Shown here piece after piece: positions 27,124 through 37,528 of a stretch of 64,000 nucleotides of DNA. Location: contig DIYJ01000014.1 in assembly GCA_002428995.1 (NCBI GenBank), positions 445,247 through 509,246 on the forward strand, written 5' to 3'. The position numbers and the translations under genes were made by a program. Each line of letters begins with the position of its first letter. The first letter of the stretch is position 1. The stretch is from Flavobacteriales bacterium UBA6057 (GTDB taxonomy: Bacteria > Bacteroidota > Bacteroidia > Flavobacteriales_G > Salibacteraceae). The notes beneath the pieces are model-generated. The model made no database searches and was not told the origin of the DNA. It worked only from the letters and a program-made list of their open reading frames with translations.

Positions 27124-29831
27124 ACGAGCCCTTCCCTAGCGGGATAGTACTTCCCCAACACGCTGATCAAGTCTTCACGGGTGAAGGGTTTTGGCAACAC
27201 ATCGTTCATGCCGGATGACTTGCAGTTTTCAACGTCCTGCTGCAGCACGCTTGCGGTGAGGGCAATGATGGGGATGTTGTTGCCTTGAGCTCTTATGGCT
27301 CGTGTGGCGTCCATTCCATCCATCAACGGCATGTGTACATCCATCAACACCAGGTCAAACTGCTCGTTCTCCAGGGCCTTCAAAGCCTCTTTCCCATTTT
27401 CTACGGAAGCAATCTTCACTTCATCGATAAGGTTCTTCAGGCTGTCGATGATGACAATGCGGTTGTACTTGTTGTCTTCAGCTACGAGCAGTCTGATACC
27501 GCGCAGCGCATGGGGGTTATGGGTTGCATCTGGAGGTTGAATCTCTGATTCCGAGGGCAGGAGCTCGAGGTCAAAGAAAAAGACAGATCCCTCGTTTTCC
27601 TTGCTCTCAAATGAGATCTTGCCTCCCTGAAGCTCTACCAGTTCTTTGGAAATAGCCAACCCAAGTCCGGAGCCACCATACTTTCTCGAGGTGCTGTTGT
27701 CGGCTTGCTCGAATACCTGAAAAAGCCGTTCCTGTTTGTCAGTGGCAATGCCGATGCCTGAATCGTTGACCGAGAACATCACCCTGTGATTTGGTAGACT
27801 TTTCACCTTGATCTGAACCTCGCCCTTTTCTGTGAACTTGACAGCATTGCCCACCAAGTTGAGCATCACCTGTTTGATGCGTGCCGGATCACCGATTAAG
27901 GTTTGAGGAATGCGATCGTCAACATCCATCTGGAGCAAAAGGCCCTTTTCTTCGGCTTTGTAGCGAAGCGTTTGGTACACGATGTTGAGCTGCTCACGTA
28001 GGTTGAAAGGGATGTGTTCGATCACCAACTTTTTCCGTTCCAGCTTGCTGATGTCCAGAATGTCATTGACGATGACCAGCAAGGTTTCAGAAGAGTTTTT
28101 GATGGCTTCGAGGTAGCTGCGCTGTTTCGGGCTCAGGTTGGTGTCCAGGGTAAGTTGAGACATTCCGAGTACCGCGTTCATCGGGGTTCTGATCTCATGG
28201 CTCATGTTGGCCAGGAAGCGCTGTTTGAACTGTTCGCTTTCTTCCGCCCGGTCTCTCGCTTCTTTCAAGCGCTTGTTGGCTTTTCGAATCAAATTGGCCC
28301 GGCCCCATCCGCCTCCCGCGGCTAAGAGAAGTATGGCGCCAGCTGCAAAGAGCATATTTCGAGTTTTGCTACTGGCATTTAACTCCTCCTGATAGGCGAG
28401 TTCTAATTCGAGCTTTTCCTGGTTGGCAGCCAGGCTGTCTGCCAGTGCTTTTTTCTCGTATTCGTACTTGTACACTTTCTGAAGTACGGCCTTCTTCTCG
28501 TCCGCAATAGAAATGCTGTCTTTGAGTGCCGACATTTCAACGGAAGCATGATAGGCCTGCTCATGCCTGCCAAGAGCAGCATAGCATTTATGCAATGTCT
28601 TCAATGCCGAATGGGCTTGTGGATTGACTTTCAGCGATTGAGCAATGGATAAGGCTTGCTCTGCATGTTTGATGGCAGCAGCGTAATTCTGGGCCATGTA
28701 GTAGGCTCGGCCCAAATTGGCCATAAGCTGAGCCAATTGCCGGGTTTCTCCTACGTTTCGCTCGTGCATGATGCCTTCCTCAAGGTGCTTGATGGCCTCT
28801 GATATGTTCTGCAGATCGAGGTAGATGATTCCCACCAAGTTGAGGTGAGGGCTAAGAATCTTTCCGCGACTCAGCTGACGGTCAAGCTCCAACGCTTTCA
28901 GTGCGTATTCAAGTGCTTTGTCAAATTGATCTAACTGTCTGTAAACTCCAGCAATGGCATAATAGTCCATCGCCATATCGTTTTTAAGATCAAGGGCTTC
29001 TGTGATTTTAGAGGATTGCTCAAAGTAGTCCAGCGCTTTGTTGAACAAGCTCATTCGTTGATAGATATTTCCAAGGCTATGGTAGCAGGCTGAAATGTTG
29101 TGCTGATCCCCTGTTTCCTTAAATACTTCTAAGGCTTCAAGGATCAAGCCTATCGCTTCGTAGACTTCGTCTCTACGAATGTGCATGGTTGCCAGCCGTC
29201 TGGCCGCTTGCGCTACGTCCTCACGATTTTTACTGTTCTTCAACAAAGAATAGCTCCGCTTCATTGCCTCCAATGCAGCCTGCTCATTGCCCAGATTGAT
29301 GTGAGGCCGCACGGTGTTGGTCATAATTTTACTGAGCATCAGCGTGTCTTTTGTGCGAAGAGCTACTTCTTCTGCCTTTGAGAGCTCTTCCAGCGAAATC
29401 GAGTCATTTCCTAATTGCATGTTTACAATTCCACGAAGCATGTATGCATAGGTAGTCCCCCTCAAATACCCAGTGCGTTCGCTTTCCTCCTGGAGCATTT
29501 CTGCGCAAACGAGAACACTATCAGGTTTGAAGCGGCTGAGTTGTACCGTTGCTATTCCACGGTAAATCATGTGGCGCGTTCTCATGTGCCGGTCGTCCGT
29601 TTGCGAGAGCAGTTTCCGGAAGATGGGCATGGCGCTGTCGGGATTGTAGAGCACAACCTTTAGGGCGAGTTGGAGTTGCTCCTCGAGTTCAACGGTATCA
29701 ACTTCAGGGCTGGGAGCAGTCGTTGGATCATCAAGAGGATTCAGTGCTGCCAACTGAAAAGAAAAGGAGAGCAGCAGGCTCATCAGTACCGCCTTCATAT
29801 AGAAACGAGCTTTGGTCGGGAAGTTACTCAT
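27120..29831 (-). CDS. Hybrid TPR sensor histidine kinase with C-terminal receiver
   Basis: 903 residues; Met12 (29798) gives a cleaner signal peptide (MKAVLMSLLLSFSFQLAAL) and may be the true start. TPR repeats span about 60-430 in the predicted periplasm, followed by a helix with a transmembrane segment (MLFAAGAILLLAAGGGW, about 490-508). The kinase core has the H-box NMSHEIRTPMN, N-box LNLVGNAVKFT, DSGIGI and GSGLGLAISKEL. A receiver (about 785-900) has AEDNKYN, the acceptor in LMDVHMP and Lys in PKPF. No DNA-binding domain is present, so output goes through a partner or phosphorelay. It is convergent with the PI-PLC cassette. No partner gene is adjacent. Confidence 0.9.
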   Translation of the reverse strand: MSNFPTKARFYMKAVLMSLLLSFSFQLAALNPLDDPTTAPSPEVDTVELEEQLQLALKVVLYNPDSAMPIFRKLLSQTDDRHMRTRHMIYRGIATVQLSRFKPDSVLVCAEMLQEESERTGYLRGTTYAYMLRGIVNMQLGNDSISLEELSKAEEVALRTKDTLMLSKIMTNTVRPHINLGNEQAALEAMKRSYSLLKNSKNREDVAQAARRLATMHIRRDEVYEAIGLILEALEVFKETGDQHNISACYHSLGNIYQRMSLFNKALDYFEQSSKITEALDLKNDMAMDYYAIAGVYRQLDQFDKALEYALKALELDRQLSRGKILSPHLNLVGIIYLDLQNISEAIKHLEEGIMHERNVGETRQLAQLMANLGRAYYMAQNYAAAIKHAEQALSIAQSLKVNPQAHSALKTLHKCYAALGRHEQAYHASVEMSALKDSISIADEKKAVLQKVYKYEYEKKALADSLAANQEKLELELAYQEELNASSKTRNMLFAAGAILLLAAGGGWGRANLIRKANKRLKEARDRAEESEQFKQRFLANMSHEIRTPMNAVLGMSQLTLDTNLSPKQRSYLEAIKNSSETLLVIVNDILDISKLERKKLVIEHIPFNLREQLNIVYQTLRYKAEEKGLLLQMDVDDRIPQTLIGDPARIKQVMLNLVGNAVKFTEKGEVQIKVKSLPNHRVMFSVNDSGIGIATDKQERLFQVFEQADNSTSRKYGGSGLGLAISKELVELQGGKISFESKENEGSVFFFDLELLPSESEIQPPDATHNPHALRGIRLLVAEDNKYNRIVIIDSLKNLIDEVKIASVENGKEALKALENEQFDLVLMDVHMPLMDGMDATRAIRAQGNNIPIIALTASVLQQDVENCKSSGMNDVLPKPFTREDLISVLGKYYPAREGLV

Positions 29832-29978
29832 GAGACCAGCCGAGCTGGACGTTTCCGATCAAATTGAGGGTTTATACCTAATGCTCAAATGAGGTATTAT
29901 ACTCTTCCCTGAGCCTGGAGCGATGCAGATGTTTGCCCGAATCACATAGGGTATTGATTGCCTGAAATCCACTTTTCG

Positions 29979-32609
29979 ATGCAAGTCGCTACAACTACTG
30001 CCAGAGCATTTGTTCTGATTTTGTCAATACTCACAGCGCTGAGAGTTCAATCTCAATGCGTAAACACCAGTCCTTGCAATTTGGTGTGCAATCCTCACAT
30101 GGAAGACTTGAACAATGATTGCGCTAATGAAAGTCCTCAGTGCTTCTATTCCTTCACTACCGTTTGTTCCAACACCAACGGTGAGAATGGATTTTCGAAC
30201 TGGACCACGCTCTATGGTGGCCCTTGGTGGATGGATGCCTCTACGAACTGCCAAACAACGCTTTACAATCAGAATTTTTTGCCTGGTGACCCGGGAGGTC
30301 AAATAGGCTTGCGCAACATCTGGAATTCAAATAACCTTCCTGAGGGTCCGGCCTTTATCACGGATGTTGCCGTTGATGCGAATACCAATTACATCCTGTC
30401 ATTTTTCAGAACAAACCTCGATCCCACGATACCCAGCACGGGCTATGAAGTAGCACTGACGGATACGGCCGATATTACCTGGACAGGCGGAAACGTAGGT
30501 AATCTTCCAACCCTTTTCCCCATTACTGAGGAATTTGCTTTTAACGGAGTAGACTGGAGGCAGCGCGTTACATGCTTCAGCACGGATAATGACCCCAGCT
30601 ACAACGCGCTGTTTGTGGAGGGCAAGTCTAGTCAGTCAGGATTGATCCTCGGGACCATCTTCGACAACATGGAACTGATAGAGGACAACATGCCAGGCAT
30701 GCCTCAGAGTTTCACGGTGGATTGCAATACACCGACCGATATAGGGGTTGAACTCTGCACGGTCTCCAACATGGAATACCAGTGGTGGGATGTAACGACT
30801 GCCGGTGTTGCAATTCAACTTACTGCTGGCACTACCATTCTACCCACGTTGGTGCCCTACAGCGTCTCCGGTGTGAATGGATCAGGGTCTGTGATCGAAA
30901 TCAGTGGCCTTACAGAAGACCGCCAGATGGAGCTCAGAAGGGTGTTTCCCAACCAGGGTGCATTTGGCATTCCGATCGATCATAATTGTAATGCGGTGGT
31001 CGCTGTAGATGTGGTTTTAGATTGCCCTCAGAACAATTGCATCCTGCAATCCTGGCCCAAGAACTACAGCAGCCTGGATCCTGTTTTCGCAGAAGCGACA
31101 CTCTCATTGGCAGTGAACAACAATGGTGAAGTGTACACTTATGGTCGCGTGGATAATACGGTGGCGTTCGAAAACTGGACTCTCATCCCCGGCCATAACT
31201 TCCTGGCGAAGTATGAAAACTGTGGCGACCTGATCTGGGTGAAAGATGTTTCGGCCTACGGAGACGATCTGCTAAACGAGGGCGAGATCAAGCTTGACAA
31301 TCAGGGAAACATTGTGATGCTCACGGGCTTTGGAAACCATCTTGTACAACATACGGAACACCGTCTGACCAAGTTCGCGCCCAACGGCCAGGAGTTATGG
31401 TCAAATGCCATTGAGCAGGCCTATGTGTTGCCTTTTCCCTCCTTTGATGTAGATCAAAACACCGGTGACATATACTTGGTCGCGAGCGTGGGTTCTTACT
31501 TGCGAATAAAAGACCAGAGCAACAGCTACATCGTGGATGCATCATTTTCCCAAGGCATCACCTTTGGTCGACAGATGTCCTATCTGGTGAAGTTCGATCC
31601 GCAGGGCTTCGAGCTATGGCAAGACAGGCTGATGGCCTTGGGGGGTGTTGGCTCGTTCAGAGATGTGTTGGTAGGAGAGAGTATCGGCCGCGTTTATGTT
31701 GCGGGAGTTCAGCGTCATCATACCACTTCCAATAGCGTGGTCTATTTGCAAAGCAATCCAATGAATCAACTGGCGCCTTCTGCGAATAGTCGCATGTTCA
31801 TTGCTTCTTACAGCGTGAATGGACAGGTGAATACTTTCCAGACCTATTCCAGCATCCATGGTACCGACTGGATGGATATGGAGTTCAGCAATTCTGACAA
31901 TCAGTTATACATCAAAAGCCTTGACAAGCTGTACCTGTTTAACGCAAATGCTTCGCTACTTGGCAATACCACTATTAACTTCAGTGACTTCGACATCGAA
32001 TATGATCAGAACGACAACGCTCTGCTGCTGAGTGGTTTCGCGGCTAATGCGGCCTACAAACCCTGTATCGCGAAGTACAACGGCCTCAATCAAACCTGGT
32101 ACTACCAGGTGAACAACCTGAGCAAGGGAATCATTCGCGCATCATGTCCTGATCCCACCTCCGATAAGATCTTCATTGCCGGATCGTATTTCGACAACGA
32201 TCTGATTTTCTCTCCATCCAGTATCGGTCCGAACACAGTCTTGCCCTTTGGTGGTGGAACCGATGCTTTTGTTACCCGGCTTTACGATCAAGGGAATTCG
32301 GCTACGTACAAATCTGAAAAGCCGGGGGAAACTGCTGAGCAATCTGCGGAAACCGGGTTGCCCTTGAGCATGAGTGTCCATCCCAATCCGACACAGAGTG
32401 TAGTAGAGGTAAGAATGGAAGGTGAGCGGCCTGATCTCGGTGACCTTCAGCTATTCAACTCTACCGGAGTATTGTTGATTTCAAAGTCTTTCAACCTGGA
32501 AAGAGGAAACGTTCTTTTCGATTTGTCAGAATTCCCGGCTGGTGTTTATTTCCTCCGGTTCAGCGATCCAGCCGGGAATTATCAAGTCGAGCAGATTTTA
32601 AAGAATTAG
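29979..32609 (+). CDS. T9SS-secreted propeller-like protein
   Basis: About 876 residues from the ATG at 29979, chosen because it gives a standard signal peptide (ending RVQSQ); the frame extends to a TTG at 29958. The N-terminal 240 residues are Cys-rich (CNLVCNPHMED, FSNWTTLYGGPWW) and resemble the 'CHU-type' extracellular beta-sandwich region seen before such propellers. The middle has repeated 'GNIVMLTGF / VYVAGVQ / FIAGSYFDND' units, consistent with a beta-propeller. The last 80 residues are a type-A sorting domain (SVHPNPTQSVVEV ... GVYFLRFSD). It is monocistronic, with a strong terminator hairpin after the stop. Function at the surface is unknown. Confidence 0.85.
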   Translation: MQVATTTARAFVLILSILTALRVQSQCVNTSPCNLVCNPHMEDLNNDCANESPQCFYSFTTVCSNTNGENGFSNWTTLYGGPWWMDASTNCQTTLYNQNFLPGDPGGQIGLRNIWNSNNLPEGPAFITDVAVDANTNYILSFFRTNLDPTIPSTGYEVALTDTADITWTGGNVGNLPTLFPITEEFAFNGVDWRQRVTCFSTDNDPSYNALFVEGKSSQSGLILGTIFDNMELIEDNMPGMPQSFTVDCNTPTDIGVELCTVSNMEYQWWDVTTAGVAIQLTAGTTILPTLVPYSVSGVNGSGSVIEISGLTEDRQMELRRVFPNQGAFGIPIDHNCNAVVAVDVVLDCPQNNCILQSWPKNYSSLDPVFAEATLSLAVNNNGEVYTYGRVDNTVAFENWTLIPGHNFLAKYENCGDLIWVKDVSAYGDDLLNEGEIKLDNQGNIVMLTGFGNHLVQHTEHRLTKFAPNGQELWSNAIEQAYVLPFPSFDVDQNTGDIYLVASVGSYLRIKDQSNSYIVDASFSQGITFGRQMSYLVKFDPQGFELWQDRLMALGGVGSFRDVLVGESIGRVYVAGVQRHHTTSNSVVYLQSNPMNQLAPSANSRMFIASYSVNGQVNTFQTYSSIHGTDWMDMEFSNSDNQLYIKSLDKLYLFNANASLLGNTTINFSDFDIEYDQNDNALLLSGFAANAAYKPCIAKYNGLNQTWYYQVNNLSKGIIRASCPDPTSDKIFIAGSYFDNDLIFSPSSIGPNTVLPFGGGTDAFVTRLYDQGNSATYKSEKPGETAEQSAETGLPLSMSVHPNPTQSVVEVRMEGERPDLGDLQLFNSTGVLLISKSFNLERGNVLFDLSEFPAGVYFLRFSDPAGNYQVEQILKN

Positions 32610-32620
32610 GTTGATTAATT

Positions 32621-32665
32621 AGGTGAGTGCAGCTGCGAGTTTATGTGCAGCTGCACATCACCTTT
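32621..32665 (+). terminator. Terminator after the propeller-like T9SS gene
   Basis: Long stem AGGTGA-GTGCAGCTGC paired with GCAGCTGCAC-ATCACCT (one bulge), 10-nt loop, then TTTT, starting 12 bp after the stop. Confidence 0.8.
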
Positions 32666-32774
32666 TGCGCTTCTGTTTTTCCCACTTCCAAGCTCAGTAG
32701 CAGGTGCTTCTAATGGTTCCCTAATCTCGAGCGGTCAATAGCTTCCACTTCTCCTTAACGTTTACTGGTCAGGG

Positions 32775-32815
32775 ACAGGTTATCCTGTATAAACTACCCC
32801 ATGCTAAGAGTGGGG
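32775..32815 (+). promoter_or_regulatory. Two small hairpins in the leader of the TPR-LytTR gene
   Basis: ACAGG-TTAT-CCTGT (32775-32788) and CCCCA ... TGGGG (32797-32815) lie 50-90 bp before the start at 32866. They may be operator half-sites or leader structures. Confidence 0.3.
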
Positions 32816-32865
32816 CGGATCGAAGATTTCTGAGATTTATTTTGAAAGCATAAAATTGGCTTTCG

Positions 32866-34566
32866 ATGTTATCGCAGTCCATACCATACAGAATCGCGCT
32901 TATTATCAGTGTTTTATCATGTTTTTGGCTGTCCATTCAGTTTACTTGGGCAGGTAGCGAGATTGATAGTCTTGAAAGCTTACTTTTTAATGCCCGGGAT
33001 ACCATACGCGTAAACCTGCTGATTCAGATCGGGCAAAAGCTCATCAATGACCATGAGCAGCTTCAGGAGTATGCTGACTTGACCATCGCGCAATCGGAGG
33101 AGCTCGACTATCCCAAAGGCCTGGGGTGGGGTTATTGTTTCCAGGGCCGATGCTCGAGCGCTGGTGGGGATTACTTCTCGGCCAGCAGGTACTATCAGAA
33201 TGCCTTGGAATTAGCCAGGGAACATGGATTCACGGAATTGCAGCTTGATGCCCTGCACGGGCTTGCGAATGTTTATCTGGCCACCGGGGACAACCCCAAT
33301 GCCCAAAAAACCTATATGGAGGCTTTGGAATTCGCTCAAAGCCGTGGACTTGAGTTGGAGGAGGCCATGCTGCTGCGCAGCCTTTCAAATGTGTATTGTG
33401 ACCTGAAGGACTTTGAAAAAGCACGGTCTTGCCTGGAGCAGGCATTGAACATCCCGGCAGTGGAACAAAACCCGAAAAACAAGGCCCATTTGCTTATGTC
33501 TGTTGGTTTGGTGGACAACAAACTGGGAAACACGACATCCGCGCTCGATCACTACCAGCGAGCGCTGTTGATTCAAAAAGAGCTCGGGGACAGCGCAGCC
33601 ATCGGCCCCATCTTGCTGAACATGGGAGTGATTTATGGCAAAAAAGGCGACTATGAGAAAGCGCTCAGCCACTTTGAGGCCGCGGAGTTAAACCCAGGAA
33701 GTTCGCGTGGTCGCATCATCGCGGTGAGCAATATTGCCTTTGCATACGAACTGCTCGAACTGCCCGAAGAAGCAATATTCCATTACCGCAGAGGACTTCA
33801 GTTGGCAAATGAGGATGAGAATCTGGAATATACCCTGCAATTCTGCCACGAACTGGCGGACCTTTACAAGGAACGAGGACAACCCGACAGCGCGCTGCGC
33901 TATGCCGAAATGACCATTGCTGCAAAAGACTCGCAACTGGATCTGTACAAGAAGAATTCGAACCTGGCCTTGAACACAGCATTGTCCGACCGGCAAAAAG
34001 ATCAGCGAATTGAGTCTCTGGAAAACCAACTTGCTTCCACGGATCAGGACCTAAAATCAAATAGAACCTTCTTCGCTTTGTTGTTGGCAGGGATTCTTCT
34101 GCTAGGCGGGTTGATCGTTTGGCTCAGCACCATGCTAATGCAGAAACAGAAGGCCGATCAGCGGTTGATCGAACAATGGCATTCAGACACCAAGGCATGG
34201 CTGCAAGAATCTGAAAAGGAACCCGTACGAACCGTTCCAAGTACTTCCGGCAACAAGATCACACTGCTGAAGACGGAGGAAATCCTGTATTTCAAGGCGG
34301 ATAAGCGCTACGTATTTGCCTATGACTCTTCGGGCAATGAGCATTTGATAGACATTCCCTTGCACATACTCGAGCACAAACTGAGTCCAGAGTTCATTCG
34401 GATTTACAGATCCATTCTTGTGGCGCGGACAGCTATAAAGAGCATATCTAGAAAGGACAGAAGCTGGTATTTGATACTGCACCATGACAGTGCGCAAAAC
34501 CAATTGCCGATCGGTGCCACTTATCTGGAAGAGGTGAGATCGTTGATGAGCCTTGAGCAGGTTTGA
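32866..34566 (+). CDS. Membrane-tethered TPR-LytTR transcription regulator
   Basis: 566 residues. An N-terminal hydrophobic segment (about 8-28) is followed by TPR repeats (about 60-340, for example ALDHYQRALLIQKELGD and YEKALSHFEAAEL), a coiled segment, one transmembrane helix (FALLLAGILLLGGLIVWLSTM) and a cytoplasmic LytTR DNA-binding domain (about 460-560: ILYFKADKRYVFAY, FIRIYRSILVARTAI). It has no kinase or receiver domain. The layout implies a one-component sensor that reads a periplasmic cue through TPRs and binds DNA from the membrane. The downstream T9SS propeller protein at 34739 is the nearest possible target. It starts with an ATG; no alternative start is needed. Confidence 0.88.
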   Translation: MLSQSIPYRIALIISVLSCFWLSIQFTWAGSEIDSLESLLFNARDTIRVNLLIQIGQKLINDHEQLQEYADLTIAQSEELDYPKGLGWGYCFQGRCSSAGGDYFSASRYYQNALELAREHGFTELQLDALHGLANVYLATGDNPNAQKTYMEALEFAQSRGLELEEAMLLRSLSNVYCDLKDFEKARSCLEQALNIPAVEQNPKNKAHLLMSVGLVDNKLGNTTSALDHYQRALLIQKELGDSAAIGPILLNMGVIYGKKGDYEKALSHFEAAELNPGSSRGRIIAVSNIAFAYELLELPEEAIFHYRRGLQLANEDENLEYTLQFCHELADLYKERGQPDSALRYAEMTIAAKDSQLDLYKKNSNLALNTALSDRQKDQRIESLENQLASTDQDLKSNRTFFALLLAGILLLGGLIVWLSTMLMQKQKADQRLIEQWHSDTKAWLQESEKEPVRTVPSTSGNKITLLKTEEILYFKADKRYVFAYDSSGNEHLIDIPLHILEHKLSPEFIRIYRSILVARTAIKSISRKDRSWYLILHHDSAQNQLPIGATYLEEVRSLMSLEQV

Positions 34567-34738
34567 AATCCTTGTTCAACCAATGATTGGCCGTCCATTT
34601 CATTGCAATAACCTACCTGTTCATTCGTGAATTTGACACTTCTGATACCTGAATTGCAGCGCTGATACACTAAGCCTCATTTCTGACCAACGAGCGAGAA
34701 TGCCCGGTCGTTTTCGAACAAAAGCTAAACAAACGACT

Positions 34739-37507
34739 ATGGCACACTGGAAGACCTTAACTGGAACTCTCTTTTTCACCTTCACGTTCTTCATGACCAA
34801 TGGCATATTCGCTCAGCAGGATTTTGACTGGGCCGTACAGGTTGGTGATACAAACTTTGACCTTGGAAAATCAATCGCATTGGACCATGCCGGAAATGTG
34901 TACACCACCGGTTGGTTTGAACGCACCGTTGACTTTGATCCCGGCACGGGCACCGATTATTTGACGTCTGTAAGCTTCGCCAACGATATCTACATCCAGA
35001 AGCTGGACATGAACGGGAACCACCAATGGGCCCGGAGCATTGGATGGACAGACCAGGACTTTGGCGAAGACATCGTAGTTGACGGTTCGGGAAATGTGTA
35101 TGTAACTGGTTACTACAGAGGAGATTCGGTTGATTTCGATCCTTCATCGGGTGTTTCCTACCTGTATGGTGGTACCGGAACACACGCGTTTGTACTGAAG
35201 CTCGATTCTGCAGGAAACTTCATTTGGGCTACCACCACGGCTACCAACGTGGGCTCGGATGCCAAGGGCTATTCGATTGACCTGGATGCTTCCAACAATG
35301 TCTACATCTGCGGAGAGTTTAACGGCACGGTAGACTTTGACCCGGGCATTGGAACCTTCAACATGACTGCTCCAGGAGGTTTAGGAACACCATCAGACGC
35401 CTTTGTCCTCAAGCTGGATTCGAACGGAGCTTTTCAATGGGCAACTCAGATGAGTTCATCGGGTGGAAATAAGGCCTGGGGGCTGACCATCGACCACTCG
35501 GGAAATGTATTGACTACGGGATGGTTTCAGGGAACCGTTGATTTTGACCCGGGAACAGGCGTTCACAACCTTTCTGCGGCCTCAGGCATTGGAGTGAAGA
35601 GCATGTTCATTCAAAAGCTCAACAGCAACGGAGACTTTGTGTGGGCGGAGATGGCCGGAGGGTATGCGCATGGCTTTTCAATTGCCGTAGACTCGCTAAA
35701 CAACGTATACTCCACAGGCACATTCATAGGCTCTGTTGATTTTGATCCTTCTTCGGCTACCTACAACATTGTTCCCCCGAACACTACCGATCACATGTTC
35801 ATCTGGAAGCTGGATAGCGCGGCCAACTTCGTTTGGGCCAAGCCCATTTTTGGAACCTACGCGGGTGCAGATCCTCACGACATTGAATTGGACAAGGACG
35901 GCAACGTCTACACCTGTGGAAACTACAGAGGTGCTGTAGACTTCGATCCTTCATCAGGAGTTGCGACCCTCTTGTCAGGCAGCATGTTTAGTTTCCCGAC
36001 CGATGACGGATTTATTCTCAAATGGGACGGAAACGGCAACTTCCTTTGGGTAAAGCAACTGGGAGACGGTGGTGCTGGTAACAGCCTGCATGAAGATGCT
36101 TATGCCGTGGCCATCAGCGACCAGTTTGATGTTTACTCCACCGGTTTTTTCTGGAATACAACCGATTTTGACCCTGACCCTATTGGGCAATACAACCTCA
36201 ATGCGGCAGGCTACCACGATATATTTACGCTGAAGCTCAAGGGGCATTGCACCGCGCCTACAGATGAAACGCTGAATGCTACAGAATGCGGGAGTAGCTA
36301 CGTGTCGCCCAGCGGCAATTACACCTGGTCAGCGCCAGGGACGTATTTTGACAGTGTGTTCCACACAAATGGATGCGACACATTCTTTACCGTCAACCTG
36401 AGCTTTGCCAACCCCACTTTTGAGAACATCACGGTTACCTCATGCGATTCATTTGCCTCACCGAGCGGAAACCACATGTGGTATGCCAGCGGGATTTACG
36501 ATGACACACTGCAGAACAGCAACGGATGCGACTCGGTCCTCACGATCGACCTGAGCATTGTGAATGCATCCGCAGGAAATGCTACTGTTTCGGCCTGTAA
36601 TTCCTACACCTCACCGAGCGGAAACCATACATGGTTCACCAGCGGAACCTACCTGGACACGATACAGTCCTCGGCTGGGTGTGACTCTGCCATTACCATT
36701 GACCTCAGTATCCTCTACGCGACTACCGGTAGCATGACAGCTTCCGCCTGCGACTCCTTTGCTTCCCCGAGTGGAAATCACCTGTGGTATACCAGCGGGG
36801 TTTTTTCAGATACGCTGACCAATGCGGCCGGCTGCGACTCTATTCTGAGCATTGACCTTAGCATCCTCAACTCAACGGTGAATACCATGTTCGCACTGTC
36901 ATGTGATGAATGGGTGTCTCCAAGCGGTAATCATGTATGGACCGCCAGCGGTGTGTATACGGATACCATGCAAAACAGTGCCGGTTGTGATTCGCTGATC
37001 ACGGTGAACCTGACCATAGACTCGGTAAGCACGAATGCGCTGACCATAACCCAAAATGGCAACACGCTGGTTTCCGGTGACTCCAACGCATCTTCCTATC
37101 AATGGGTCGATTGTGAGAATGGCTTCAGTCCGATCAGCGGAGCAAACAGCTATTCTTATGCGCCATCGGCATCTGGAAATTATGCTTTGATTGTTACCGA
37201 AAACGGATGCACAGACACCTCGGATTGCAGGACGATTGAAGTAACCGGAATTGGTGGAGCAGCAGTAAGCGGAGGTTTTGAAATCTTCCCCAATCCTACT
37301 CAAGGACTCTTTACCATCAGAATGGATCAGTCGCATGATGCATTCAAAGTCATCATATTCAATGCCCTGGGAGAAGTGGTGCAGCACACGGCAAAACGTG
37401 CGGAGCGGGATTGGCTCATTGATTTGAGTGACGAGCCGAGTGGACTGTATTTCGTGACCATCGAATCAGAAGACGGCAGCACCACCTTGAGGCTTGCTAA
37501 AGAATAG
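34739..37507 (+). CDS. T9SS-secreted SBBP-type beta-propeller protein with SPSGN repeats
   Basis: About 922 residues from the ATG at 34739, chosen for its signal peptide (MAHWKTLTGTLFFTFTF ... FAQQ); the ATG at 34700 adds 13 residues. Seven propeller-like units each contain 'NVYxTGxFxGTVDFDPG' and 'FVLKLDSxGNFxWA' and match the SBBP/beta-propeller pattern. Five 51-residue repeats follow (about 36,260-37,020), each with C-D-S-F-x-SPSGNHxW and GCDSxxTIDLSI. A PKD/immunoglobulin-like unit and a type-A sorting domain (IFPNPTQGLF ... GLYFVTIESE) finish the protein. It is probably a surface or shed structural protein. It follows the membrane-tethered LytTR regulator by 172 bp. Confidence 0.88.
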   Translation: MAHWKTLTGTLFFTFTFFMTNGIFAQQDFDWAVQVGDTNFDLGKSIALDHAGNVYTTGWFERTVDFDPGTGTDYLTSVSFANDIYIQKLDMNGNHQWARSIGWTDQDFGEDIVVDGSGNVYVTGYYRGDSVDFDPSSGVSYLYGGTGTHAFVLKLDSAGNFIWATTTATNVGSDAKGYSIDLDASNNVYICGEFNGTVDFDPGIGTFNMTAPGGLGTPSDAFVLKLDSNGAFQWATQMSSSGGNKAWGLTIDHSGNVLTTGWFQGTVDFDPGTGVHNLSAASGIGVKSMFIQKLNSNGDFVWAEMAGGYAHGFSIAVDSLNNVYSTGTFIGSVDFDPSSATYNIVPPNTTDHMFIWKLDSAANFVWAKPIFGTYAGADPHDIELDKDGNVYTCGNYRGAVDFDPSSGVATLLSGSMFSFPTDDGFILKWDGNGNFLWVKQLGDGGAGNSLHEDAYAVAISDQFDVYSTGFFWNTTDFDPDPIGQYNLNAAGYHDIFTLKLKGHCTAPTDETLNATECGSSYVSPSGNYTWSAPGTYFDSVFHTNGCDTFFTVNLSFANPTFENITVTSCDSFASPSGNHMWYASGIYDDTLQNSNGCDSVLTIDLSIVNASAGNATVSACNSYTSPSGNHTWFTSGTYLDTIQSSAGCDSAITIDLSILYATTGSMTASACDSFASPSGNHLWYTSGVFSDTLTNAAGCDSILSIDLSILNSTVNTMFALSCDEWVSPSGNHVWTASGVYTDTMQNSAGCDSLITVNLTIDSVSTNALTITQNGNTLVSGDSNASSYQWVDCENGFSPISGANSYSYAPSASGNYALIVTENGCTDTSDCRTIEVTGIGGAAVSGGFEIFPNPTQGLFTIRMDQSHDAFKVIIFNALGEVVQHTAKRAERDWLIDLSDEPSGLYFVTIESEDGSTTLRLAKE

Positions 37508-37528
37508 CGAGGCTGACTCCGGGGACGC

